A stretch of DNA of 64,000 nucleotides from assembly GCF_007859955.1 (NCBI RefSeq), contig NZ_SJPR01000001.1, positions 1,927,590 to 1,991,589 on the forward strand, written 5' to 3'. Within the stretch, counting starts at the first letter, position 1; each line of letters opens with the position of its first letter. Under the pieces are notes generated by a model. It was not told where the DNA came from. It did not search any database and saw only the letters and a list, made by a program, of their open reading frames with translations. Shown here in pieces: positions 26,201-33,846 of the stretch. Source of the stretch: Botrimarina colliarenosi (GTDB lineage: Bacteria > Planctomycetota > Planctomycetia > Pirellulales > Lacipirellulaceae). The position numbers and the translations under genes were made by a program.

Positions 26201-26707
26201 GTCCTCGGCCCCGAGATGCGTTCGACCGGCGAGGTGATGGGGATCAGCCCCAGCTTCGCGATGGCCTTCGCCAAGAGCCAGCTGGCCGCCGGCACGGTGC
26301 TGCCGCTCCAAGGGAACGTCTTCTTGTCGTTCGCCCCGCGGCACAAACAGCGCGGCATCGAGCTGGCCAAGCGCCTCTTCGCCCGTGGCTATGGGATCCT
26401 CGCCACGCCCGGCACCTGCGACGCCCTCGCCGCGATCGGCGTCACGGCGACGCGCGTCAACAAGCTGACGCAGGGCCGGCCGAACCTGCTCGATTATCTG
26501 GCGGAAGAAAACGTCGCCCTGGTGATGAACACGCCGATCGGCAAGGGCGCCCGCACCGACGAAGGGAAGATCCGCGCCGCCGCCACCTCGGCCGGCGTGC
26601 CGGTGCTCACGACGATCGAAGCCGCCGAGGCCGCCGTCACGGCGATGGAAACGCTCGCCAGCAGTGAGATGCAGGTCGAGAGCCTGCAAGAGCGGTTCAG
26701 CCAATAG
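23249..26707 (+). CDS. carB: Carbamoyl-phosphate synthase large subunit
   Basis: Makes carbamoyl phosphate for arginine and pyrimidine synthesis from bicarbonate, ammonia and two ATP. 1152 residues against about 1070 in E. coli. Two homologous ATP-grasp halves are seen: the first from [20 protein letters not shown], the second from [19 protein letters not shown] near residue 628, and a C-terminal allosteric MGS-like domain ([19 protein letters not shown]). The excess length lies in two Pro/Gly/Thr-rich insertions at about 490-512 and 594-622, both ending TTNVAGSP and encoded by copies of a palindromic repeat. They sit in the oligomerisation region and in the linker before the second half, outside catalytic cores. 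The gene is convergent with carA, not in operon with it. Confidence 0.97.
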   Translation: MPRRDDIHKILLLGSGPIVIGQACEFDYSGAQACKALREEGYEVVLVNSNPATIMTDPSMADRTYIEPLTWEVVEKIIEREKPDALLPTLGGQTALNLAMALDHHGVLAKHGVEMIAAKADVIDKAESRERFKAAMGKIGLDVCRGETVTTVDRAREVLETIGLPAVVRPSFTMGGSGSSIAYNRAEYEQLVRNGLEASPTSEVLVEESIIGWKEYEMEVMRDADDNVVIICAIENFDPMGVHTGDSITVAPAQTLSDKEYQRMRDASLAVIREIGVETGGSNIQFAINPDDGRMIVIEMNPRVSRSSALASKATGFPIAKIAAKLAIGYRLHELPNDITRVTTACFEPSIDYVVTKIPRFAFEKFPEADATLTTQMKSVGETMAIGGTFKESFQKALRGLEVGAFGFGCDTKDLWYGPNGEPGADRPSADEIEAKLTVPTAERVWHLRYAFKSGMTAGEIFQLTKIDPWFLDQLQQIVETEEELRAAATGEPPTSVGGGASQPPTTNVAGSPSLGALSDSLLWKAKRYGFSDRQLATIFGRSEMEVRRDREARGVKPVYKSVDTCAAEFEAQTPYFYSTYWGTEDETPAKNAPASPRRQSGVEPATTTKPGSTPTTNVAGSPTKRVVILGGGPNRIGQGIEFDYCCCHASYALRELGIESVMVNSNPETVSTDYDTSDLLFFEPLTVEDVMNVCERVEADGVIVQFGGQTPLNLARALQDAGLPIIGTAVDAIEAAEDREKFSALVDRLGLRQPDSGIARTPAQAREIAERIGFPVLVRPSFVLGGRAMEICYDKSQLDRYVAAAFIAAQGQPVLIDCFLESATEVDVDAICDGETVIVPGIMEHIEEAGVHSGDSACAIPAYSLTAAMQAEIREATDKLARELGVRGLMNVQFAVVDECDPASSSTTVWTNPVLYLIEVNPRASRTVPFVAKATGMPVAKIAAKVMAGVSLKEQGVTEDPKPQHVSVKEAVFPFVKFRGIDIVLGPEMRSTGEVMGISPSFAMAFAKSQLAAGTVLPLQGNVFLSFAPRHKQRGIELAKRLFARGYGILATPGTCDALAAIGVTATRVNKLTQGRPNLLDYLAEENVALVMNTPIGKGARTDEGKIRAAATSAGVPVLTTIEAAEAAVTAMETLASSEMQVESLQERFSQ
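24719..24786. repeat. Repeat element in frame inside carB (copy 1)
   Basis: 68 bases bounded by GGCGAGCC and GGCTCGCC, with an internal palindrome CCCGACGTCAGTCGGGG. It encodes a peptide including [18 protein letters not shown]. The end sequences match the large palindrome directly after carB at 26712-26907. Confidence 0.8.
25030..25116. repeat. Repeat element in frame inside carB (copy 2)
   Basis: 87 bases, same ends GGCGAGCC and GGCTCGCC, and the same internal segments GACGTCAGTCGGGGGTGG and CCGACCACGAACGTGGCC as copy 1. Its first half is read in a different frame from copy 1 (PRRQSGVEP), but its last part in the same frame (PTTNVAGSP). Confidence 0.8.
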
Positions 26708-26711
26708 CCCT

Positions 26712-26907
26712 GGCGAGCCGCGAGCGTCAGCGACCGGAGGGAACCGCGAATGGGCGCGATTGATAAAAAGAAAGCTGGCCCACGAATCGCACGAATAAGC
26801 ACGAATCAGTGAGGTTCTTATTCGTGAAGATTCGTGCGATTCGTGGGCTCTAAAACTATTCGCGCCCATTTGCGGATCCCTCCGGTCGCTTACGCTCCCG
26901 GCTCGCC
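26712..26907. repeat. Nested 196-base palindrome between carB and carA
   Basis: Three nested inverted pairs: outer GGCGAGCCGCGAGCGTCAGC with its complement ending at 26907, middle GGGCGCGA / TCGCGCCC-like arms, inner CCCACGAATCGCACGAAT / ATTCGTGCGATTCGTGGG around a short loop. TTTTTT follows at 26908-26913, so for carB it is also a plausible terminator. It lies between convergent genes. Confidence 0.8.
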
Positions 26908-26919
26908 TTTTTTGAACGC

Positions 26920-28059
26920 TCAGCCGCGGATCGCCGCCATGAATCGCTCGAAAAGGTAGTGGCTGTCGTGCGGGCCGGCGGACGCTTCGGGGTGGTACTG
27001 CACGCTGAACGCCGGGGCGCCGTCCTTGGCCGAACCGGTGTGCGAGACGCCCTCGACCGAGTCGTCGTTTAGGCTGCGGTGCGTCACCTTGAGCTCGGCC
27101 GGCAGCGACTCGGGGTCGACCGCAAAGCCGTGGTTCTGGCAGGTGATCTCGACCTTGCCGGTGGTGAGGTCCTGCACCGGGTGGTTGGCGCCGCGGTGGC
27201 CGAACTTCATCTTGTAGGTCTTGGCGCCACAGGCGAGCGACAGCAGCTGGTGGCCCAGGCAAATGCCGAAGATCGGCTTCTGGCCAACCAACTCACGGAC
27301 CGTGCCGATGGCGTACCCGACCGGCTCGGGGTCGCCGGGGCCGTTCGAGAGGAAGACGCCGTCCGGCTCGCGGGCCAGGATGTCGGCCGCCGACGTCGCG
27401 CCGGGCACCACGGTGACACGGCAGCCGCGGCCGGCGAAGTGCCGGGGGATGTTCCACTTCATGCCGAAGTCGAGCGCCACGACGTGCGGTCCTTCACCGC
27501 TGGCCGAGTCGCCCGAACCGTCGAGGTTGGTCCAGGCGCTCAGCGGCTGGCTCCAGGCGAGCGATTCCTGCGGGGTGACTTCGCTGACGAGGTCACGGCC
27601 AACGAGCCCGGGGCTCGCCTTCGCCTTGGCCACCAAAGAATCGTCATTGAGGTCGGTCGTCGAGAGCACCCCCCGCAGGGCGCCGGTCGAGCGGAGCCGC
27701 CGGACCAGGGCGCGGGTGTCGATGCCGTCGATCGCCACGACGCCGTGGTGCTTGAGGTAATCGCCCAGCGACTGCTCGCTGCGGAAATTGCTGGCGAGGC
27801 GGCTGTTTTCGCGGACGACGAACCCGGCGACCTGCGGCTTGCTGCTCTCGGCGTCGGCGTCCGAGGCGCCGTAGTTGCCGATCATCGGGTACGTCATCGT
27901 GACGATCTGCCCGTGGTAGCTCGGGTCGGTCAGCACCTCCTGGTAGCCGGTCATCGAGGTGTTGAAGCAGACCTCGCCGTCGGTCTCGCCGGGGGCGCCG
28001 ATCGAGTTGCCGGTGAAGACCGTGCCGTCTTCCAGAGCGAGTTTGGCGGGCTGAGGCAT
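26920..28059 (-). CDS. carA: Carbamoyl-phosphate synthase small (glutaminase) subunit
   Basis: Hydrolyses glutamine and channels ammonia to CarB. 379 residues, full length. N-terminal small domain (LALEDGTVFTGNSIGAPGET, CFNTSMTGYQEVLTDPSY) and class I glutamine amidotransferase domain with LSNGPGDPEP, nucleophile elbow GICLGHQ near residue 268, and the catalytic His-Pro-Glu in QYHPEA. It is transcribed towards carB, with a large palindrome between the two, so the subunits are not co-transcribed as they are in most bacteria. Confidence 0.96.
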   Translation of the reverse strand: MPQPAKLALEDGTVFTGNSIGAPGETDGEVCFNTSMTGYQEVLTDPSYHGQIVTMTYPMIGNYGASDADAESSKPQVAGFVVRENSRLASNFRSEQSLGDYLKHHGVVAIDGIDTRALVRRLRSTGALRGVLSTTDLNDDSLVAKAKASPGLVGRDLVSEVTPQESLAWSQPLSAWTNLDGSGDSASGEGPHVVALDFGMKWNIPRHFAGRGCRVTVVPGATSAADILAREPDGVFLSNGPGDPEPVGYAIGTVRELVGQKPIFGICLGHQLLSLACGAKTYKMKFGHRGANHPVQDLTTGKVEITCQNHGFAVDPESLPAELKVTHRSLNDDSVEGVSHTGSAKDGAPAFSVQYHPEASAGPHDSHYLFERFMAAIRG

Positions 28060-28280
28060 CGGAGTAGCTGCTGAGGGTCGAGTGACGGATGGCGGCTCGC
28101 CCCCCTGGCGGCGGCGAGCCGGTCTATTCTCCGCGGCCCCGCCAACCGCTTCAACCCACGGCGGCGGTCCTCTGGGGCGATCCTCTGGAGGCTAGCGCCG
28201 GCCTCCCGGGGCTAACGCCGGGTTTACGGTACGCTAAGTGCACCGCCTTCGCGACTTCTACCCCCTCGCCGGAACCCTTC

Positions 28281-29273
28281 ATGCTCACCTACCAATGCGA
28301 CTGCGGCGCGACGCTCTTCTTCGACAGCACCCATTGCGTGGCCTGTGGCCTCGATTGCGGCTGGTGTGACAGCTGCCGCCGCATCGCCTCCGTGAAGGTG
28401 GCCGACGGCGTCAAGCACTGCGGCAATCCTGACTGTGGGGTGGTCGTTTTCCCGTGCGTCTCGGCCGTGAATTGGTCGGCGTGCAACGCCTTGGTCGGAA
28501 AGGAGGGCAACCTCTGCCGGTCGTGCGTCACGACCACGGACCTGCCCGACCTGTCGCAAGGGATGCACCTCCCGCGCTGGCGGCTGCTCGAAGAGGCGAA
28601 GCGCCGGCTGATCTACGACCTCGACCGACTCGGGATCGCTTGGGAGATCAACCAGCCGAACTTGACGTTCCGCTTCCTCGCCGACACGCCCGAAGAACAC
28701 GTCATCACGGGGCACGAGAATGGCGTCGTGACGATCAACCTGGACGAAGCCGATCCAGTCGCCCGCGAGAAAGCACGGCAAGAGTTCGGCGAGCCGCAGC
28801 GGACCCTCATCGGCCACCTCCGCCACGAGGCGTCGCACTACCTCTGGCAGACGCATGTGCAGGGCCGAGACGAAGCCGCATGCGTGCGGCTGTTCGGCGA
28901 CCACAACAACCCGTCCTACAGCGAGGCCATGCCCGCCTACTACGAGCAAGGCCCGCCGGACGACTGGGCCGAGCACTTCATCAGCGCCTACGCGTCGAGC
29001 CACCCGTGGGAGGACTTCGCCGAAACGGCGGCTTTCTATCTCGACATGCGTTCGGTCGTGGAGACTGTCGGCCAGCACTTCGGTCGGAACAACGCTCCCG
29101 TGGGGCGGCAATCGTGCGACACGCTCCTCGCCAATTACAGCGAGGCGGGCTTTGGGCTGAACGAGGTCAACCGCTGCCTGGGGCTCACCGACGCGTTGCC
29201 CGAGGTGGTGAGCCCGCCGGTGGTGGAGAAGCTGCGCTACATCGATTCGCTGCTCAGCCGGCCCGTCGGCTGA
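28281..29273 (+). CDS. Zinc-ribbon putative metallopeptidase (DUF2248/Mx-type)
   Basis: 330 residues from ATG 28281. The N-terminal 80 residues are rich in Cys pairs (CDCG, CVACG, CDSCRR, CGNPDCG, CRSC), consistent with zinc ribbons. The body contains LRHEASHYLWQ, an HExxH-like HEASH element near residue 195, then GPPDDWAEHFISAYASSHPWEDFAE, which supplies further acidic and His residues. The family is of putative zinc peptidases of unknown substrate; cytoplasmic, as no signal is seen. It stands alone, converging on the hybrid kinase. Confidence 0.82.
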   Translation: MLTYQCDCGATLFFDSTHCVACGLDCGWCDSCRRIASVKVADGVKHCGNPDCGVVVFPCVSAVNWSACNALVGKEGNLCRSCVTTTDLPDLSQGMHLPRWRLLEEAKRRLIYDLDRLGIAWEINQPNLTFRFLADTPEEHVITGHENGVVTINLDEADPVAREKARQEFGEPQRTLIGHLRHEASHYLWQTHVQGRDEAACVRLFGDHNNPSYSEAMPAYYEQGPPDDWAEHFISAYASSHPWEDFAETAAFYLDMRSVVETVGQHFGRNNAPVGRQSCDTLLANYSEAGFGLNEVNRCLGLTDALPEVVSPPVVEKLRYIDSLLSRPVG

Positions 29274-29290
29274 GTCGCACGAAGATCGCT

Positions 29291-32200
29291 CTAGCCCCCG
29301 GCAACACCCTCGCGCGAGTCGGACCCCGGGGTGGCGTCGGCGGGGGCGCCAAGCGCCTCCAGGTGGGCCGCGGCGTCGTGGAGGAACTGCTCGAGGTCGT
29401 CCGCGCTGGCCGGCTTGACGAGGTGCCGGTCGAAGCCCGCCTGTTGCGAGCGGATGCGGTCGTCTTCCTGCCCGTAGCCGGTCAAAGCGACGAGGTAAGC
29501 CGACGCGACGCGGTCGTCGGCGCGGATCGCCGCGGCGAGCTCGAACCCGTCCATCCCGGGCAGGCCGATATCGAGCAGCGCGGCGTGCGGGCGCCACTCG
29601 ATGGCCCTCTCCAGCGCCGACGGGCCGTCGTGGGCGGAGCGGATCTCATGATCACCGAGCTTCTCCATCAGCTTAGTGAGCATCCAGGTCGCGCCGACGT
29701 TGTCGTCGACGACGAGGACCCGCAGGGGCGAGAGCGACAGGGTCGGTACGCGTTCGGCGGCTGCCTCGGCTGCCTCCTCACCCTTCGGTTCGGAAAGAGG
29801 CATCTCGACCGTAAACGTCGATCCCAAGCCGGTGCCGGCGCTGTGGACCGACACCGTCCCCCGATGCAGCTCGACGAGTTGCTTGACGACCGTCAGCCCG
29901 ATGCCCAGTCCCCCTTGCGATCGATCGATCGAGTGGTCGGCCTGGGTGAACAAATCGAACACCTGCGGCAGCAGGTTGGCATCGATCCCGATCCCATTGT
30001 CGGTGACGCTCACGACCGCTTTGTCGGGGGTCGCTTCGAGGCGGAGGTCGATCTGGGCGCCGCTGTTGGAGTACTTCGACGCGTTGTTCAGCAGGTTGCC
30101 GATCACCTGCGAAAGCCGGACCGTATCGGCGTTGACCCAAACAGGCCCCTCGGGAACCGACACGCGGAGTCCCTGGTCCCGTTGGCGGACAACCCCCTCG
30201 ACACCGGCCGCCGTCCTTTCGACGAGGGCTGTCAGGTCGAGCACCGATCGGCGGAGCTCGATCTTGCCCCGCATGATCCGCGACACGTCGAGCAGGTCGT
30301 CAATCAGACGGACCATCTGATCGACCTGGTGGCGGACCACGTCGAGCTGCTCGGCGTCGTACGCCTGCTCGCGGGCGATGAGGTCGAGCCCGTAGCAGAT
30401 CGGCGCGAGCGGGTTGCGGAGCTCGTGGGCGAGCATCGCGAGGAACTCGTTCTTCCGTTCGTCCGCTTCCTTCAGCGCCAGTTCCGCCGTTCGTTGCTCG
30501 GTGATGTCGGTGTTGGTGCCGAGCCAGCGGACGATCTGGCCCGCTTCGTTGCGGATCGGCAGCGCCCGGGAGAGGAACCAGCGATACTCGCCGTCCTTGC
30601 TCTTGAGCGGGAAGGTGTCTTCCCAGACCTCACCGGTGTCCCAGTGCCGCTGGACCTTTTCGACGACGCGATCGACGTGATCGGGGTGTTGGACGGCGCG
30701 CCAGCCCCACCCCTGCATCTCTTCGAGGGTGGTCCCCGTATAGTCGTACCAGCGCTTGTTGTACCAAAAGAGCGACCCTTTCGGGTCGGCCATCCAGGCC
30801 AGCTGCGACATGTTGTCGGCGAGCGTCCTGAACCGGTCCTCGCTCTCTAGCAGCGCGAGCTCGGACCGCTTCTCCTCGGTGATATCGCGGGCGATCTTCG
30901 ACGCCCCGATGACCCGGCCGTGGTCGTCGAAAACCGGCGACACCGTCAGTGAAACCTGGATCCGCTCTCCGTCCTTCGTCATCCGCTCCGTCTCTAAGTA
31001 CTCAAGCCGCTCCCCAGCGCGGAGACACGCGAGGATGTGGGCCTCTTCAGAGAACTTATCGGGTGGGACGATTAAATAAATCGGCTGGCCGATCGCTTCT
31101 TCGGGGGGGTATCCGAAGAGCCGCTCCGCGGCGCTATTCCAGCTGCGGATGACCCCGTCGAGCGACTTGCTGATGATGGCGGTGTTCGACGACTCGACGA
31201 TCGCGGCGAGCACCCGAGCCGCGGCGAGATTCTCGCCCGTCTCGATCTCGGCTTGGCGGCGTTCCCGCACGTCGCGGAAGACCAGGACGCTCCCCTCGAT
31301 CTCACCGGAGGTTGAACGGATCGGCGCGGCGCTATCGTCGATGGCGATCTCCGTGCCGTCGCGGGCGATCAAGACCGCATTGACCTCCAGATCGACCACC
31401 CGGCTTTCCTCGATGGCGCGCCTTGCCGGGCTGACAATCGGCTCGCGAGTCGTCTCATCGACAATCGCGAACACCTCGTCCAGCGGCCGCGTCAGTGCGT
31501 CGGCCACCGGCCACCCGGTGAGCTTCTCGGCCACCGCATTCATGCCCGTGACGATTCCGTCGGGGTCGGTCGTGATCGTCGCGTCGCCGATGCTGGCGAG
31601 CGTCACCCGGTAGAGCTCCCGCTGCTGGGCGACCGCGGCGGCGGCCCGGGTCTTCATCCGCAGGTTCCGGTTGATCGCCCACAGGAACGCCATCACCCCA
31701 AGGACCGCTAGCAGGCCCGACGAGAGACCGACAACCAGGGCGTTCCGGAAAGAACCGCGGCGGGCCCTGATACGGGATTGAAGGATCAACCGCTCTTCGG
31801 TGTCGGCTTCGCGGAGACGCAGGGCGATCGCGCCTGCGAGCCGGTTGGCGTCGGCGAGATCGGCCTCGGGGACGAGGCCGCCCAAGTCCCGGCCCTCGTC
31901 ACGAGAGACCCGCAGGGCGGCCTGCAGCGCCTCGACGTCGTCGGAGATTGCCGCCACACGGTCTTGCTGAGACGCGTTGTCGACGGTGAGCGATTTGAAA
32001 CGCTGGATCTCGTTGCGAGCCGCGTTGAAGACGCCGATGAGGTCAGAATCGATGTCTCCCGCGCCGGTCAACAGAAACGTCCGTTGCCTCGCCTCCGCTT
32101 CGTAGAGCCGAGTCCGCAGTCCCGCCACGGCGTCCATCACTTCGTGCGAATGGGCGACCCAGTCGGCGTCGTCGTTCAGCCGCCGGATGTTGTCCAGCGT

Positions 32201-32374
32201 TAGCGCGATGCCCGCCACGAGCAGGCAAATAAGGGCCGCCGCGACCAGGAACCAGCGTTCCCCCCCGGCGGTCGGGGGGGCTACGGTTCTATCCGCTCCG
32301 GCGCTCGTTGAGGGGGCGGTCTGAGTAGGCAACGCGGCGTGGGTGTCGTAGCGGGGCTGGCTAGTTAAGGACAA
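29291..32374 (-). CDS. CHASE3-PAS hybrid sensor histidine kinase
   Basis: About 1027 residues. Two transmembrane helices (WFLVAAALICLLVAGIALTL near 40-59; ALVVGLSSGLLAVLGVMAFL near 210-232) flank a helical CHASE3-like sensor (RTFLLTGAGDIDSDLIG). Three PAS domains begin near 250, 386 and 512, the third with the Trp-rich WAMADPKG-like PAS/PAC pattern (TLADNMSQLAWMADPKG). HisKA has the phospho-accepting His in LAHELRNPLAPI near 650; HATPase has NLLNNASKYSN and GGLGIGLTVVKQL; the C-terminal receiver has its Asp in LLDIGLPGMDG near 933. The start is TTG at 32374; a second TTG at 32332 is possible. It is divergent from an ANTAR regulator, its likely partner. Confidence 0.87.
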   Translation of the reverse strand: MSLTSQPRYDTHAALPTQTAPSTSAGADRTVAPPTAGGERWFLVAAALICLLVAGIALTLDNIRRLNDDADWVAHSHEVMDAVAGLRTRLYEAEARQRTFLLTGAGDIDSDLIGVFNAARNEIQRFKSLTVDNASQQDRVAAISDDVEALQAALRVSRDEGRDLGGLVPEADLADANRLAGAIALRLREADTEERLILQSRIRARRGSFRNALVVGLSSGLLAVLGVMAFLWAINRNLRMKTRAAAAVAQQRELYRVTLASIGDATITTDPDGIVTGMNAVAEKLTGWPVADALTRPLDEVFAIVDETTREPIVSPARRAIEESRVVDLEVNAVLIARDGTEIAIDDSAAPIRSTSGEIEGSVLVFRDVRERRQAEIETGENLAAARVLAAIVESSNTAIISKSLDGVIRSWNSAAERLFGYPPEEAIGQPIYLIVPPDKFSEEAHILACLRAGERLEYLETERMTKDGERIQVSLTVSPVFDDHGRVIGASKIARDITEEKRSELALLESEDRFRTLADNMSQLAWMADPKGSLFWYNKRWYDYTGTTLEEMQGWGWRAVQHPDHVDRVVEKVQRHWDTGEVWEDTFPLKSKDGEYRWFLSRALPIRNEAGQIVRWLGTNTDITEQRTAELALKEADERKNEFLAMLAHELRNPLAPICYGLDLIAREQAYDAEQLDVVRHQVDQMVRLIDDLLDVSRIMRGKIELRRSVLDLTALVERTAAGVEGVVRQRDQGLRVSVPEGPVWVNADTVRLSQVIGNLLNNASKYSNSGAQIDLRLEATPDKAVVSVTDNGIGIDANLLPQVFDLFTQADHSIDRSQGGLGIGLTVVKQLVELHRGTVSVHSAGTGLGSTFTVEMPLSEPKGEEAAEAAAERVPTLSLSPLRVLVVDDNVGATWMLTKLMEKLGDHEIRSAHDGPSALERAIEWRPHAALLDIGLPGMDGFELAAAIRADDRVASAYLVALTGYGQEDDRIRSQQAGFDRHLVKPASADDLEQFLHDAAAHLEALGAPADATPGSDSREGVAGG

Positions 32375-32507
32375 TTAATCGCAAAAACCCGCCTGCTCCC
32401 CCGTTACAGGAAAAACAGCCGGGCTGTCATAGGCCGACCAAAAGCGTGTCCGCGAGCGATTGCGCTAATACGTCAATTGTACAGCGGCGATCCGCACGTC
32501 AAGATGC

Positions 32508-32531
32508 ATCCCCCCCGAATTTACGGGGGAT
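32508..32531 (+). promoter_or_regulatory. Hairpin in the leader of the ANTAR regulator gene
   Basis: ATCCCCC...CGGGGGAT stem with a six-base AATTTA loop, about 100 bases before the ANTAR regulator start. ANTAR proteins bind paired RNA hairpins with six-base loops having A at 1 and G at 4; this loop has A at 1 but T at 4, and only one hairpin is clear, so a role is speculative. Confidence 0.3.
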
Positions 32532-32628
32532 ACGAACTCTATCGAGGCGGAAGGCCGATTCTCGCGACCGTATTGATACGAACCCCGCCGTGGCTGTCTG
32601 GACCGACTTCCTACCGAACCGAGTGTAC

Positions 32629-33219
32629 GTGAACAGCAAAATAAGAATCGTACTGGCTCACACCGACCCCGAAGTCTGTAAAACCGTACGGGACGCCGTT
32701 GAAGAGGCCGATTACCACCTGTCGGATGTAATCGAGAGTTGCGACGACCTCCGCCGCCTCTGCTTGGAGACGCGTCCTGACATCGTGATCAGCGGCATCA
32801 AACTCTCCGACGGGGACGCCGTCCCCGTGCTCGTTGAGGTCGGACATGTCGAACCGCTGCCGGCGATTATCATCACCGACCGCGACTCCCTGGCGGACGT
32901 TGAACGGTCACTTCAAGACCACGTCATGGCCTACTTGGTCACACCGCTCGACGCCGACCAGATCAAGCCGACGATCTATCTCGTGATTCGCCGGTTCGAG
33001 CAATTCGAGCAGCTCCGACACGAGGTCGAAGACCTGAAGCAGGCGCTGACCAACCGCAAGATCATCGAACGGGCCAAAGGCATCTTGATGGGGAACGCCG
33101 AAATCGACGAGGCCGAGGCGTTCTCGATCCTTCAGCGGAAAGCCACCGACCAACGCCAGAAGTTGGTGAAGGTCGCCGCCGCAATCGTCGACGCTCACGA
33201 AGGGAAGTGCGGTAAGTAA
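32629..33219 (+). CDS. ANTAR-domain response regulator
   Basis: About 196 residues. Receiver-like domain (KIRIVLAHTDPEVCKTVRDA, then DIVISGIKLSDGDAVPVL), with the usual phospho-site region carrying PDIVIS rather than a clear DxD, then a coiled coil (FEQLRHEVEDLKQAL) and the ANTAR helical bundle (KIIERAKGILMGNAEIDEAE, ILQRKATDQRQKLVKVAAAI). ANTAR regulators bind nascent RNA and prevent termination. The start is GTG 32629, where homology begins; GTG 32623 is equally possible. It is divergent from the CHASE3 hybrid kinase. Confidence 0.85.
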   Translation: MNSKIRIVLAHTDPEVCKTVRDAVEEADYHLSDVIESCDDLRRLCLETRPDIVISGIKLSDGDAVPVLVEVGHVEPLPAIIITDRDSLADVERSLQDHVMAYLVTPLDADQIKPTIYLVIRRFEQFEQLRHEVEDLKQALTNRKIIERAKGILMGNAEIDEAEAFSILQRKATDQRQKLVKVAAAIVDAHEGKCGK

Positions 33220-33287
33220 GGACACGGCGTGACGCTGTTTCTCTCCACAACGAACGTTTCCCTCCCGCACGAAGTCGTTGCGACGCG

Positions 33288-33515
33288 TCACTGGGCCATG
33301 ACGATCGCCTCGTCGGGCGGCGTCTCGGACGACCCATCGCGTCGCGGCGACGGGCCCTCCACGAACCGATTGCAACCGCTGTTTCCGTTGACCCGGAAGA
33401 GATAGCGTTGCAAGACGTTATCGATGCAGACGCCCCCGGTCGTATCGGTCCGGCTGGCGCCGGGCTCGATCTGCCACCATTTGCACTCTTTGCAGTAACC
33501 CCAAAGTTCCGACAT
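33288..33515 (-). CDS. Small cysteine/tryptophan-containing hypothetical protein
   Basis: 75 residues: MSELWGYCKECKWWQIEPG, then GGVCIDN and GNSGCNRFVEG. The CxxC pair plus two further Cys could bind zinc or iron. No function known. Last gene of the putative sigma-54 unit that starts near 36272; 40 bases after the DUF3309 gene. Confidence 0.6.
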   Translation of the reverse strand: MSELWGYCKECKWWQIEPGASRTDTTGGVCIDNVLQRYLFRVNGNSGCNRFVEGPSPRRDGSSETPPDEAIVMAQ

Positions 33516-33555
33516 GGCACTCTAGCCTTCTTGTAAGAGGATTCGCGGAGCCGGC

Positions 33556-33717
33556 TCAGAGCTTGCCCATAACGCCAAGCACAAGCAGGACCACGAGGAC
33601 GAGCGCCAGTCCGCCGCTGGGGGTGTAGCCCCAACGCTTGGAGTGCGGCCAGGCCGGCAACGCGCCGAGCAATAGCGCCACGAGCATGATGACGGCGAGC
33701 AGACCTAGTGGAGACAT
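33556..33717 (-). CDS. DUF3309 small membrane protein
   Basis: 53 residues from ATG 33717. Two hydrophobic helices around the family signature LGALPAWPHSKRWGYTPSGG, followed by LALVLVVLLVLGVMG. DUF3309 proteins are short two-span inner-membrane proteins frequent in stress gene sets; their biochemical role is unknown. It lies between the GlgB-like enzyme and the small Cys protein on the same strand. Confidence 0.85.
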   Translation of the reverse strand: MSPLGLLAVIMLVALLLGALPAWPHSKRWGYTPSGGLALVLVVLLVLGVMGKL

Positions 33718-33846
33718 CGTCGTCTTCTCCCGATGGTGAGGGCGACTTGAGGATTGATCCCGGCCGCCTTCGAAATTTCGACACGCCCGCGACGCCACAA
33801 GGGCGACTCGGCATCACGTAGTAAGCCGCCGCTGCATCGCTCCCGC

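Noticed and set aside
28454-30850. A plus-strand frame of about 800 codons running through the metallopeptidase and antisense to the hybrid kinase
   Set aside because: It passes through two well-supported genes in a wrong frame and has Arg/Pro/Val-rich low complexity.
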